Part shown: positions 44,701-52,763 of the stretch, piece by piece
How the letters are laid out: each line of letters begins with the position of its first letter
Numbering within the stretch: the stretch's first letter is position 1
Source: Pseudomonas nitroreducens
GTDB taxonomy: Bacteria > Pseudomonadota > Gammaproteobacteria > Pseudomonadales > Pseudomonadaceae
Assembly: GCF_024170165.1 (NCBI RefSeq)
Contig: NZ_JALJXP010000006.1
Span: 248,001 to 312,000 of the forward strand
Direction: 5' to 3'
Length of the DNA: 64,000 nucleotides
Made by a program: the position numbers and the translations under genes
Notes under the pieces: generated by a model
The model's input: only the letters and a program-made list of their open reading frames with translations
Told to the model about the DNA's origin: nothing
Database searches by the model: none

Positions 44701-44701
44701 T

Positions 44702-45100
44702 TTATTCGGGCCGCGCGCTGATGCTCAGGCGCCACCGGCCCCCGGCCTCGGCACTGTCCCAGCTGCCCTGCAGGCGCCGGGTCGACAGCAGCGTCAGCAG
44801 AACCCCGCGCTCCCTTGGCTCCAGCTTCCAGCGCACCGGCGCATCGCCGATCCGCAACTGACCCTGCTGGGCGGTGCCGCTGGCATCGATCTGCACCGCC
44901 AGGGCGCCATCCAGATGGCCGGCGCGCACTGCCGGCTGTGAGTCCAGAGTCAGTACCAGTCCATCGACGGACGGCTCTACGGCAAGGATCTGCGGGGGGC
45001 CCTCGTGCGGCGGATTCACCAGGCGGCCAAGCATCAGCCCCAGCAGCAGGCCGAGCACGCACAGCGACACCAGCACCTTGAGCCAGGGCCTGGGCCGCAT
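44702..45100 (-). CDS. Small membrane-anchored protein of unknown function
   Basis: The 132-residue protein has a basic N-terminus, one hydrophobic helix at about residues 8-26 (LVSLCVLGLLLGLMLG), and a predicted periplasmic beta-rich domain with no recognisable motif (ILAVEPSVDGLVLTL, LRIGDAPVRWKLEPRERGVLLTLL). ATG 45100 was chosen because AGGAG stands 3 nt before it; the longer frame reaches the trmL start. It is divergent from trmL with 52 bp between starts, and its stop abuts the tandem repeat array. Confidence 0.75.
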   Translation of the reverse strand: MRPRPWLKVLVSLCVLGLLLGLMLGRLVNPPHEGPPQILAVEPSVDGLVLTLDSQPAVRAGHLDGALAVQIDASGTAQQGQLRIGDAPVRWKLEPRERGVLLTLLSTRRLQGSWDSAEAGGRWRLSISARPE

Positions 45101-45152
45101 TTGCTCCTTGGCGGGGGTAGAATGCCCGCCGTTCTCAGGCTCGGAGCGCTGC

Positions 45153-45614
45153 ATGTTCCACGTAATCCTTTTTCAACCGGAAATCCCCCCAAACACCGGC
45201 AACATTATCAGGCTGTGCGCCAATGCGGGTTGCAGCCTGCACCTGATCGAGCCGCTGGGCTTCGAGCTGGACGACAAGCGCCTGCGCCGCGCCGGGCTCG
45301 ACTACCACGAGTACGCCAGCGTGAAGCGCTATGCGACGCTCGAAGAGTGCTTGCAGCAGCTCGGCCAGCCGCGGGTGTTCGCCTTCACCACCAAGGGCTC
45401 GCAGCCGTTCCATGAAGTGGCTTATGAGCGCGGCGATGCCTTCCTGTTCGGGCCGGAAAGCCGCGGCCTGCCGGAAGAAGTGCGTGACGCCCTGCCGCCG
45501 GAACACCGCGTGCGCCTGCCGATGCGCCCGGGCTGCCGCAGCCTGAACCTGTCCAACACGGTGGCGGTGACGGTCTACGAAGCCTGGCGTCAGCACGGCT
45601 TCGCGATGGATTGA
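45153..45614 (+). CDS. trmL: tRNA (cytidine(34)-2-prime-O)-methyltransferase
   Basis: The 153-residue SPOUT-class enzyme methylates the wobble nucleotide of tRNA-Leu isoacceptors. Family motifs are PEIPPNTGNIIRLCAN near 9-24 (motif 1), FLFGPESRGLP near 101-111 (motif 2) and RSLNLSNTVAVTVYEA near 130-145 (motif 3, knot). The length is standard. Frames open further upstream are antisense to the neighbouring gene. Confidence 0.96.
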   Translation: MFHVILFQPEIPPNTGNIIRLCANAGCSLHLIEPLGFELDDKRLRRAGLDYHEYASVKRYATLEECLQQLGQPRVFAFTTKGSQPFHEVAYERGDAFLFGPESRGLPEEVRDALPPEHRVRLPMRPGCRSLNLSNTVAVTVYEAWRQHGFAMD

Positions 45615-45662
45615 GCGTTTTCTGATCGATCCGCGCAAACCCGCGCCGGGAGGGGAGCGCAG

Positions 45663-45716
45663 CGGCTTGCCCCAAGCTTATCCACAGACGGGCACACAGT
45701 GGATGTGGGCAAGCCG
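45663..45716. repeat. TTATCCACA-type inverted repeat (copy 3), long hairpin
   Basis: CGGCTTGCCC (45663-45672) pairs perfectly with GGGCAAGCCG (45707-45716), and inside it ATCCAC (45680-45685) pairs with GTGGAT (45699-45704). TTATCCACA lies at 45678-45686. It stands in the 357-bp gene-free stretch between trmL and ntrC (45615-45971), which otherwise holds copy 4 and the ntrC terminator. Confidence 0.6.
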
Positions 45717-45804
45717 GAAATTCCTGCACAGAAACCACGCAAACCTCCAGACCGCGCGTGCTCTGGGCTGTAGCACGTTCCTTCCCCGTTCCGTGCACAG
45801 GCTT

Positions 45805-45823
45805 ATCCACAGGTTCTGTGGAT
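45805..45823. repeat. TTATCCACA-type inverted repeat (copy 4)
   Basis: ATCCACAG (45805-45812), GTT, CTGTGGAT (45816-45823) is a perfect 8-bp stem; TTATCCACA spans 45803-45811. Confidence 0.6.
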
Positions 45824-45937
45824 GGATGTTGCGGGTGTGTGACTGCACCGGCCTGCCGGGAATGGCGGGGGCGCAGGAGCGGACTCCGTCCGCGATTGGC
45901 CAGAGCCGGTAGCGCGCTCACGGCGATGGAAGAAAAA

Positions 45938-45955
45938 AGGGGCCTTGCGGCCCCT
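45938..45955 (-). terminator. Rho-independent terminator of ntrBC
   Basis: AGGGGCC (45938-45944), loop TTGC, GGCCCCT (45949-45955). On the minus strand a T-run (TTTTTTCTTCC) follows, 17 bp after the ntrC stop. Confidence 0.85.
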
Positions 45956-45971
45956 GTTTCATCGCAGGACC

Positions 45972-47402
45972 TCAGTCCTCGCCATCCTCGTCCGGGCCGT
46001 CGATCTTCATGCCCAGCTCCTTGATCTTGCGGGTCAGGGTATTGCGGCCCCAACCCAGCAGCACGGCGGCATCGCGGCGGCGGCCGGCAGTGTGCTTGAG
46101 CGCGGTCTCGATCATGATCCGTTCGAAGGCCGGCACTGCGGTGTCGAGCAGGCTGGACTGGCCACGTCCCAGTGCCTGGTCGGCCCAGTGGCGCAGGGCC
46201 TGTTCCCAGTTGGCGGCCGGTACGCTGTCCTGCGGCTGGGTCATCAGCTCCGGCGGCAGGTCGTCGATGTGCACCTCGCGGCCGGAAGCCATGACGGTGA
46301 TCCAGCGGCAGGTGTTCTCCAGCTGGCGCACGTTGCCCGGCCAGCCGAGATTCTTCAGGTATTCCTCGGTCTCCGGCTTGAGCAGCTTGGGCTCCACCGC
46401 CAGTTCCTGCGCCGCTCGGGAGAGGAAGTGTCGGGCCAGCGCCGGGATGTCTTCGCGGCGGTCCGCCAGGCGCGGGATATGTACGCGGATGACATTCAGG
46501 CGGTGGAACAGGTCCTCGCGGAACTTGCCCTCGCGCACCAGGTTTTCCAGGTTCTGGTGGGTCGCGGCGATGATCCGCACGTCCACCTTCACCGGTGTGT
46601 GGCCACCCACGCGGTAGAACTCGCCGTCCGCCAGCACGCGCAGCAGGCGGGTCTGGGTGTCGGCCGGCATGTCGCCGATCTCGTCGAGGAACAGCGAGCC
46701 GCCGTCGGCCTGCTCGAAGCGGCCGCGACGCTGGTTGGCCGCGCCGGTGAAGGCGCCTTTCTCGTGGCCAAACAGCTCGGACTCCATCAGGTCCTTCGGG
46801 ATCGCCGCCATGTTCAGCGCGATGAACGGCGAGGCCGCGCGCGGGCTGTGACGGTGCAGGGCGTGGGCGACCAGCTCTTTACCGGTGCCCGATTCGCCGT
46901 TGATCAGCACGGTGATATTGGAGTGCGAGAGGCGGCCGATGGCGCGGAACACCTCCTGCATCGCCGGCGCCTCGCCGATGATTTCCGGGGTGCGCGTCTG
47001 GTTGGCCGGCGCTTCCAGGCCCTGTTGCTCCTGGGCGTGCTGGTTGGCGCGCTTGACCAGGGAGACGGCCTCGTCGACGTCGAAGGGCTTGGGCAGGTAT
47101 TCGAAGGCGCCGCCCTGGTAGGAGGCCACGGCGCTGTCCAGGTCCGAGTGCGCGGTCATGATGATCACCGGCAGGCGCGGGTGCACCTCGCGGATCTGCG
47201 CCAGCAGGTCCAGGCCGCTGGAACCGGGCATGCGGATGTCGGAAATGATCACGTCCGGTTGCTGCCGGCCCAGGCGGCTCATCACGCTGTCGGCGCTGTC
47301 GAAGCTGACGGTGGTCATGCCTTCCTGTTGCAGGGCTTTTTCCAGTACCCAGCGGATGGAGCGGTCGTCGTCGACGATCCAGACGGTCTCTGATCGGCTC
47401 AT
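45972..47402 (-). CDS. ntrC: Nitrogen regulation response regulator NtrC
   Basis: The 476-residue sigma-54 activator has a receiver domain with phospho-acceptor Asp55 (VIISDIRMPG), an AAA+ domain with Walker A GESGTGKE near 169-176, the sigma-54 contact loop GAFTGA near 216-221 and SLFLDEIGDM. A Fis-type HTH lies at the C-terminus (RDAAVLLGWGRNTLTRKIKELG). It activates nitrogen-assimilation genes such as glnA. ATG 47402 gives the normal N-terminus. It follows ntrB with a 2-bp gap. Matching NtrC sites are seen upstream of ntrB and glnA. Confidence 0.97.
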   Translation of the reverse strand: MSRSETVWIVDDDRSIRWVLEKALQQEGMTTVSFDSADSVMSRLGRQQPDVIISDIRMPGSSGLDLLAQIREVHPRLPVIIMTAHSDLDSAVASYQGGAFEYLPKPFDVDEAVSLVKRANQHAQEQQGLEAPANQTRTPEIIGEAPAMQEVFRAIGRLSHSNITVLINGESGTGKELVAHALHRHSPRAASPFIALNMAAIPKDLMESELFGHEKGAFTGAANQRRGRFEQADGGSLFLDEIGDMPADTQTRLLRVLADGEFYRVGGHTPVKVDVRIIAATHQNLENLVREGKFREDLFHRLNVIRVHIPRLADRREDIPALARHFLSRAAQELAVEPKLLKPETEEYLKNLGWPGNVRQLENTCRWITVMASGREVHIDDLPPELMTQPQDSVPAANWEQALRHWADQALGRGQSSLLDTAVPAFERIMIETALKHTAGRRRDAAVLLGWGRNTLTRKIKELGMKIDGPDEDGED

Positions 47403-47404
47403 GG

Positions 47405-48481
47405 TCAATGCACTCCTTGTTCCAGGGGCAGGAACAGACTGAATACGGTGTGGCCCGGATGGCTGTCGCATTCGATCAAGCCCTGGTGCTGGCTGATGAT
47501 GTTCTGGGTAATCGCGAGGCCCAGGCCGGTGCCGTCGGCACGACCACTGACCATCGGATAGAAGATGGTGTCCTGCAGTTCAGCCGGGATGCCCGGGCCG
47601 TTGTCCATGATCTCCACCTTGCACACCAGGCGATGGCGCGTGTGGCCGATGGTGAACTGGCGCAGGGTGCGGGTGCGCAGGGTGATGCGCCCCAGCTTGA
47701 GTTCGTTCTGTGCGGAGATCGCCTGCATGGCGTTGCGGACGATGTTGAGTACCGCCTGGATCATCTGCTCACGATCGATCAGCAGGTCGGGAATGCTCGG
47801 GTCGTAGTCGCGTACCAGCGGGATGGTGCCCTGGGTTTCGGCCTCCACCAGGCTGCAGACGCGCTCCAGCACCTCGTGGACGTTGGTCACCGCCAGCTGC
47901 GGCAGTTTGTTCGAGCCGAGCATGCGGTCCACCAGGTTCCGCAGGCGGTCGGCCTCTTCGATGATGACGTTGGTGTAGTCCTTGAGCGACTCTTCCGGCA
48001 GCTCGCGGGACAGCAGCTGCGCCGCGCCGCGAATACCGCCCAGCGGATTCTTGATCTCGTGGGCCAGGCCGCGAACCAGCAGCTTGGTGGTTTCCTGCTT
48101 GGACAGCTGGGCTTCTTCCTTGGTGATCCGCAGCAGCCGGTCACGCGGGTGGACTTCCAGCAGCAACAGGGTGTCGCGGCGGTCGAGGATCGGCGTCACC
48201 GCGTAGTCCACGGTGATGGTCTGGCCGGTCAGCGAGGTCAGGCTCGCTTCGCGCTTGGTGAAGGGATGCGCCTCTTCCACCGCCTGGCGCAGCGACTGCA
48301 GCGCCTCCGGCGATTCGGTGAACAGCTCGCTGATGAACTGCCCGTGGCTGCGCTGTCCGCTGACCGCCAGCAGCATTTCCGCCGCCGGGTTCATGTACTC
48401 CAGGCGCAGCTCGGCATTGAGCAGGATCACCGCCGTGGTGAGGTTGTCGAGCAACAGGCGGAGCTGGGTTTCTGTAGGCAT
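47405..48481 (-). CDS. ntrB: Nitrogen regulation sensor kinase/phosphatase NtrB
   Basis: The 358-residue cytosolic histidine kinase has a PAS domain (about residues 10-110) and the phospho-accepting His141 in LLVRGLAHEIKNPLGGIRGAAQLL. The N box NIVRNAMQA and G box DNGPGIP follow. With PII it phosphorylates or dephosphorylates NtrC according to nitrogen status. ATG 48481 was chosen for the standard N-terminus; the frame extends to 48652 only by lack of stops. Confidence 0.96.
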   Translation of the reverse strand: MPTETQLRLLLDNLTTAVILLNAELRLEYMNPAAEMLLAVSGQRSHGQFISELFTESPEALQSLRQAVEEAHPFTKREASLTSLTGQTITVDYAVTPILDRRDTLLLLEVHPRDRLLRITKEEAQLSKQETTKLLVRGLAHEIKNPLGGIRGAAQLLSRELPEESLKDYTNVIIEEADRLRNLVDRMLGSNKLPQLAVTNVHEVLERVCSLVEAETQGTIPLVRDYDPSIPDLLIDREQMIQAVLNIVRNAMQAISAQNELKLGRITLRTRTLRQFTIGHTRHRLVCKVEIMDNGPGIPAELQDTIFYPMVSGRADGTGLGLAITQNIISQHQGLIECDSHPGHTVFSLFLPLEQGVH

Positions 48482-48623
48482 GGCGTAAGAGATGTCCCAA
48501 GACTGTGCGGGAAAATGCAAAAAGCAAACCAGGCCCTGAAAAGACGCGTATTTCACGGCATCGCGCTGATTTGCGGTGCGCAGGCGGCCGATCCGGTCAG
48601 CGGGAGTGACCCGAAATGGGGAG

Positions 48624-48664
48624 AGTATAGAAAGTGGTGCAGGCTGATGCACCGATCTGGTGCA
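48624..48664 (-). promoter_or_regulatory. ntrBC promoter with overlapping NtrC site
   Basis: TGCACC-GATCT-GGTGCA (48648-48664) is a perfect match to the NtrC palindrome. On the minus strand TATACT (48624-48629) is a -10, and the position of the -35, about 17 bp upstream (near 48647-48652), overlaps the edge of the palindrome. Occupancy by NtrC would therefore hinder the promoter, an autorepression layout like that of E. coli glnL. The leader to the ntrB ATG would be about 140 nt. Confidence 0.7.
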
Positions 48665-48687
48665 TTTGTGCCGGGCCGCACGCCGCG

Positions 48688-49266
48688 TCAGAGGTCGGCG
48701 GCGGCGAGGGGGTGGGAAGCGTCGAGGTCGGCCGATTCGGCCACCGAAACGCGGAACATGTGGAAGGGCTGGCTGGGCGTCTGCTCGATGGTGCGGCCGA
48801 GGGTATCGATGATTTCTACCGAAAGCTGGTGGGTGCCCCGGTCGATGTTGTTCAGTGGGAATACCGGGCTGCGGCCGGGTTCGCCCACGGGCTTGCCGTC
48901 CAGCAGCAGGCGGTAGAGGTGCCCGGGCAGCAGGGATGGGTCGCTGGTGGCGGAGACGATCAGTGCGCCGTCATTGGCCCGCACGGTGGCGTCGGGCTCC
49001 GGCACGATGATACGTAGCAGCTGATACGCCGGCGGGCCGGGCGGCAGTTCGGGTGTGGCCGGTGCATACAGCGGTGGCGGCATGCGCACGCCGTTGGGTG
49101 CGCCGGGCTGGGAGTTGATCGGCGCCAGTTGCAGCTTCTGCGCGTTGCCGCGCGGCGGCTGATCGGTGAAGACGCGATTACCTTCCTTGTCGATGTAGGT
49201 GTAGACCTCAGCGCTGGCCGAGAGGCAGCACAGCGCCGACAGCAGGAGGATGACCAGTTGGCGCAT
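48688..49266 (-). CDS. DUF4124-containing secreted protein, copy A
   Basis: The 192-residue protein has a signal peptide (cleavage after ASA near residue 19). A DUF4124 motif VYTYIDKEGNRVFTDQPP near 21-38 and a C-terminal Ig-like beta domain (LYRLLLDGKPVGE, IDRGTHQLSVEIID) follow. It is probably a periplasmic or envelope protein of unknown function. It lies directly after a homologous gene (copy B) with a 2-bp gap and just downstream, in the minus-strand sense, of the mscS divergent region. Confidence 0.85.
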   Translation of the reverse strand: MRQLVILLLSALCCLSASAEVYTYIDKEGNRVFTDQPPRGNAQKLQLAPINSQPGAPNGVRMPPPLYAPATPELPPGPPAYQLLRIIVPEPDATVRANDGALIVSATSDPSLLPGHLYRLLLDGKPVGEPGRSPVFPLNNIDRGTHQLSVEIIDTLGRTIEQTPSQPFHMFRVSVAESADLDASHPLAAADL

Positions 49267-49268
49267 GG

Positions 49269-49817
49269 TCAGCCGCCCGTCCTGAGTTGAACCTTGGGCC
49301 GTTGCGGGCTGTTGGTGCTGATGCGTTGCAGGGTGAAGCTCACCGGTGCGCTGGCCTGGATCACGCGGCTGCCCTGCAGCACCTGGACTGCAAGTGTATG
49401 GTCGCCACGGTCGAGACTCTGCAGGCCGATGCTGGTGCTGCTGGTCGGTGCGCCGTAGGGCTGGCCGTCGAGCACCAGTTGCAGCAGGTGGCCGCCCGCC
49501 AGACCGGGCTGCACCACGACATTGACGATGAAGGTGCCGTTGTTCTGCCGTAGTGACTCGTCGTCCGGCAGGTTGCTCAGCGCAAGAATGGCGTAGGGGG
49601 TAGCGGCCTGGTTCGCGGTACCGCTGTCGGCGGGGACGGCGACCGGGCCCTGCGGGCCAACGGTGTTGGTCGGCGGCAGCTCGACGGGCTTGGCGTCGAC
49701 ATTGGTCGGCGGCTGGTTGGTGAACACCGTCTTGCCGTTGGCGTCGGTGTACTTGTAGATCTGCGCGCTGGCTGGCAATGCGGCGGCGAGCAGCAGGGCG
49801 GTGAGGATCAGGCGCAT
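49269..49817 (-). CDS. DUF4124-containing secreted protein, copy B
   Basis: The 182-residue protein has a signal peptide (cleavage after ASA near residue 18), then IYKYTDANGKTVFTNQPP and an Ig-like domain (QLVLDGQPYGAPT, LDRGDHTLAVQVLQG). It is paralogous to the next gene with the same two-part layout. GGAG lies 8 nt before ATG 49817; upstream ATGs at 49838 and 49871 are less likely. The pair looks like a tandem duplication. Function unknown. Confidence 0.85.
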   Translation of the reverse strand: MRLILTALLLAAALPASAQIYKYTDANGKTVFTNQPPTNVDAKPVELPPTNTVGPQGPVAVPADSGTANQAATPYAILALSNLPDDESLRQNNGTFIVNVVVQPGLAGGHLLQLVLDGQPYGAPTSSTSIGLQSLDRGDHTLAVQVLQGSRVIQASAPVSFTLQRISTNSPQRPKVQLRTGG

Positions 49818-50012
49818 GAAGAATCTCCGGATGGTCATGCCAAGCCTTGCACCGCCGACGGCGGCTGGCAAGTTGCCTATTGTCTTTCAGCGGGGCGCCG
49901 CGCGTTGTGCGCTGCTGCTCGTGGGGGGGACCTTTCCTGCGTGGGACGGGTCCGAGCCTGGCGCCGGCGTCTGTATGATGCGGGCAAGCGTGATTGTCCA
50001 TGTTGGTGGGGT

Positions 50013-52220
50013 ATGCCTGTGATTCCGATTCGTTACCTGCTTCGCCAGTGGCTGCTGCTGTGCTGCCTGGGCCTCGGCTTGTCCGTCGCCGGGCCTGCGC
50101 TGGCGGCGCTTCCCGGGCCGCTGGCCGGGGTGACGGGCAGTGGCGAGGCGAAGGTCAGCGACGCCCAGCTGGAGCAGTCGCTGAACCAAGTGATCAAGAC
50201 CCTGGAGAGCGACCAGCAACGCGCCGACCTGCTGAAGAAGCTCAAGCAGCTGCGTGATGCCACGCAGAAAGGCACCGAGGACCAGGGCGGTGTGCTCGGC
50301 CTGATCGGCGACACTCTGGGTAGCCTGGAGCGCCAGTTCGAGGGCGCCAACAGCCCCGTGGTGCGCTGGTCGGAACTGTTCCAGGGCGCCGGCTTCGAGC
50401 TCGACGCGCGTACCCCGTCGCTGGCGGAGTGGCCGGGGATGATCCTCGATTTCGCCCTGGTCATCCTCATCTGGGCCTGTGTCGCCCTCGGCCTGCGCTG
50501 GATCGCCGGGCGCATGCGCAAGCGCTTCGGCCTGGAAGACGAGCTGCCGCAACACCCCAAGACCCGCGACCTGCTGCTGTTCGCCCTGCGCAAGCTCGGC
50601 CCCTGGCTGGTGGCCTTCCTGATCACCGTCTACCTGTCCCTGGTGCTGCCCAGCTCGCTGGGCAAGCTGGTGGCCATGGTGATCGCCTACACCCTGGTGT
50701 GCGGCACGCTGTTCTCCGCCCTGTGCGTGATTTCCCTGTCGCTGCTCAGCGGCCCGCACCGCATGCGTGCGCTGGATATCCTGCGGCGTCGCGCTTTCCG
50801 CCCGCTGTGGCTGATCGGCAGCCTCGCCGCGCTGGGCGAAGTGATGCACGATCCGCGCGTCATCGAGAGCCTGGGGATGAACATCTCGCTGTTCGTCGGC
50901 TCCGTGGCGAACATCTGCGCCGCGCTGCTCACCGCGCTGTTCGTCCTGCAGTTCCGCCGGCCGATCGCCCACCTGATCCGCAACCAGCCGCTGGAGCGCC
51001 GCCTCAAGCGCCGTGGCCTGAGCGACCTGGTGGAACTGATCGGCTCGATCTGGTTCCTGCCGGTGCTCGTGCTGGTCGGCATCTCGTTGTTCGCCACCAT
51101 CGTCACCGCCGGCGACAGCAGCTACGCCTTGCGCCGGGCCCTGGTCTGCGCCGTGGTGGCGGTGGTGGCGATGACCGTCAACGGGCTGATCCGTCGCGCC
51201 CACCAGCGCTCGGCGCGGCGCGGCGCACGACGCCACGCGCCGTACATCGAGCAGTTGCAGAGCTTTGGCTACACCCTGCTGCACATCGCCAGCCTGCTGT
51301 TCTTCCTGGAGATCGGCCTGCGCGTCTGGGGCATGTCGCTGATCGGCTTCGCCGAGGGGGATGGCTCGCAGATCAGCATGAAGCTGTTCAGCTTCGGCAC
51401 CACCCTGCTGGTGGCCTGGCTGGTCTGGATCCTCACCGACACCGCGGTGCAGCACAGCCTCGGCCTGGGCGGCAAGAAGAGCGCCAACGCCCGCGCGCTG
51501 ACCATGTTGCCGCTGATCCGCAACGTGCTGTTCGTGACCATCGCGGTGATCGCGCTGATCGTCGCGCTGGCCAACATGGGCATGAACGTCACGCCGCTGC
51601 TCGCCGGCGCCGGTGTGATCGGTCTGGCCATCGGCTTCGGCGCGCAGTCGCTGGTGGCGGACCTGATCACCGGCCTGTTCATCATCATCGAGGATTCGCT
51701 GTCCATCGACGATTACGTCGACGTCGGCGGCCATCTCGGCACGGTGGAAGGCCTGACCATTCGCACCGTGCGCCTGCGTGACCTGGACGGTGTGGTGCAC
51801 ACCATCCCGTTCAGCGAGATCAAGAGCATCAAGAACTACTCGCGGCAGTTCGGCTACGCCATGTTCCGCTGGCCGGTGCCGGCGAGCATGCCGATCGACG
51901 ACGCGCTGGCGCTGGTCAAGGAGGTCTCCGGCGAGTTGCGCGGCGACCGCACCATCAACCGTGCCATCTGGTCGCCGCTGGAAATCCAGGGCATCGAGAG
52001 CTTCGACGCCGGCCAGGCGATCCTGCGCTTCCGTTTCAAGACCGCGCCGATCCGCCAGTGGGAAGTGCAGCGCGCCTTCAACCTGCGCCTGCGACAGAAG
52101 CTCGACAAGGCCGGGCTGGAACTGTCCATGCCGCGCCTGAACGTGCAGCTCTCGCGCATGCGCAAGTCGCGCCGCGAGGATGACGAGGAGCAGGGCGTGC
52201 CGGTAGACGGCGGGATCTGA
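50013..52220 (+). CDS. Large mechanosensitive ion channel (MscS family)
   Basis: The 735-residue inner-membrane protein has a signal-like N-terminus, a periplasmic helical region (about 50-130), around ten transmembrane helices and a C-terminal MscS domain. The pore helix region NMGMNVTPLLAGAGVIGLAIG and the beta-domain part SLSIDDYVDVGGHLGTVEGL are typical. Such YbiO/YnaI-size channels release osmolytes on hypo-osmotic shock. ATG 50013 follows GGTGGGG; the longer frame lacks a signal. The gene is divergent from the DUF4124 pair. Confidence 0.92.
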   Translation: MPVIPIRYLLRQWLLLCCLGLGLSVAGPALAALPGPLAGVTGSGEAKVSDAQLEQSLNQVIKTLESDQQRADLLKKLKQLRDATQKGTEDQGGVLGLIGDTLGSLERQFEGANSPVVRWSELFQGAGFELDARTPSLAEWPGMILDFALVILIWACVALGLRWIAGRMRKRFGLEDELPQHPKTRDLLLFALRKLGPWLVAFLITVYLSLVLPSSLGKLVAMVIAYTLVCGTLFSALCVISLSLLSGPHRMRALDILRRRAFRPLWLIGSLAALGEVMHDPRVIESLGMNISLFVGSVANICAALLTALFVLQFRRPIAHLIRNQPLERRLKRRGLSDLVELIGSIWFLPVLVLVGISLFATIVTAGDSSYALRRALVCAVVAVVAMTVNGLIRRAHQRSARRGARRHAPYIEQLQSFGYTLLHIASLLFFLEIGLRVWGMSLIGFAEGDGSQISMKLFSFGTTLLVAWLVWILTDTAVQHSLGLGGKKSANARALTMLPLIRNVLFVTIAVIALIVALANMGMNVTPLLAGAGVIGLAIGFGAQSLVADLITGLFIIIEDSLSIDDYVDVGGHLGTVEGLTIRTVRLRDLDGVVHTIPFSEIKSIKNYSRQFGYAMFRWPVPASMPIDDALALVKEVSGELRGDRTINRAIWSPLEIQGIESFDAGQAILRFRFKTAPIRQWEVQRAFNLRLRQKLDKAGLELSMPRLNVQLSRMRKSRREDDEEQGVPVDGGI

Positions 52221-52232
52221 TCCCGGCGGACT

Positions 52233-52643
52233 TCAGGGTGTCTTCAGTGCACGGCAGGTGCGGCGCAGGTCACGATCATCGATGCCTTCGCAATCAGCCG
52301 CGGTGCCGCTGGTCATCGCTCGACAGGTGCGGCGCATGTCGCGGTCATCAATGCTTTCGCAGTCGCCGGGGTTGTTGGTGACGATGGCCTGGCATTGCCG
52401 GCTGGTGTCACGGTCATGGATGTCGCTGCAATCGGTCCTGCCATTGTCGGGCGCAACCTTCGCCTCGCAGTACCGTCTCAGGTCTCGGTCGCCAATGCTG
52501 TTGCAGTCCGTGATGCTGCCGCTCTTCACTGCCTCGCACATTCGTTGCAAGTCGCGATCTTGCACATCGTTGCAATCGGTCAGCGCGTGAGCGGAAAGCG
52601 GCAGGCATAACAGCAGGGGCAGAATTCGGGACAAGTAGTGCAT
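52233..52643 (-). CDS. Secreted cysteine-rich repeat protein with five DC-x2-I-x-DRD units
   Basis: The 136-residue protein has a signal peptide (cleavage near AHA, residue 20), then five consecutive units of 23-25 residues. Each has the form D-C-x-x-I/V-x-D-R-D-x-x-R-x-C-x-A, for example DCNSIGDRDLRRYCEAK and DCEGIDDRDLRRTCRAL. The mature part has ten Cys, two per unit, so regular disulfides are likely after export. The spaced Asp residues could bind metal, but this is speculative. ATG 52643 is the start. It is convergent with mscS and lies downstream of nothing obvious; I do not recognise a characterised family. Confidence 0.85.
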   Translation of the reverse strand: MHYLSRILPLLLCLPLSAHALTDCNDVQDRDLQRMCEAVKSGSITDCNSIGDRDLRRYCEAKVAPDNGRTDCSDIHDRDTSRQCQAIVTNNPGDCESIDDRDMRRTCRAMTSGTAADCEGIDDRDLRRTCRALKTP

Positions 52644-52710
52644 CGGAACCCTTCTTGGGTAGTGGCGACGGAGTGAAATCTAGTCATGGTCGATGCGCCC
52701 GGCAATAAAA

Positions 52711-52732
52711 AAGGCCTCCCGAAGGAGGCCTT
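52711..52732 (-). terminator. Rho-independent terminator of glnA
   Basis: AAGGCCTCC (52711-52719), loop CGAA, GGAGGCCTT (52724-52732), followed on the minus strand by a T-run (TTTTTATTG). It lies about 30 bp after the glnA stop. Confidence 0.88.
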
Positions 52733-52763
52733 AATGGTGTCGCTATTTATAGGTATTCGTGGA

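Noticed and set aside
44275..44721. 148-codon plus-strand frame with repeated VQAGRESPLFMP-like peptides
   Set aside because: It exists because the intergenic repeat has a period divisible by three and few stops; no Shine-Dalgarno, opposite-strand frames are equally open, and it runs into the stop of the next gene.
49887..51800. 637-codon minus-strand frame
   Set aside because: Antisense to the MscS-type channel; rich in Gln, His, Arg and Asp from reversed high-GC codons, with no recognisable domain.
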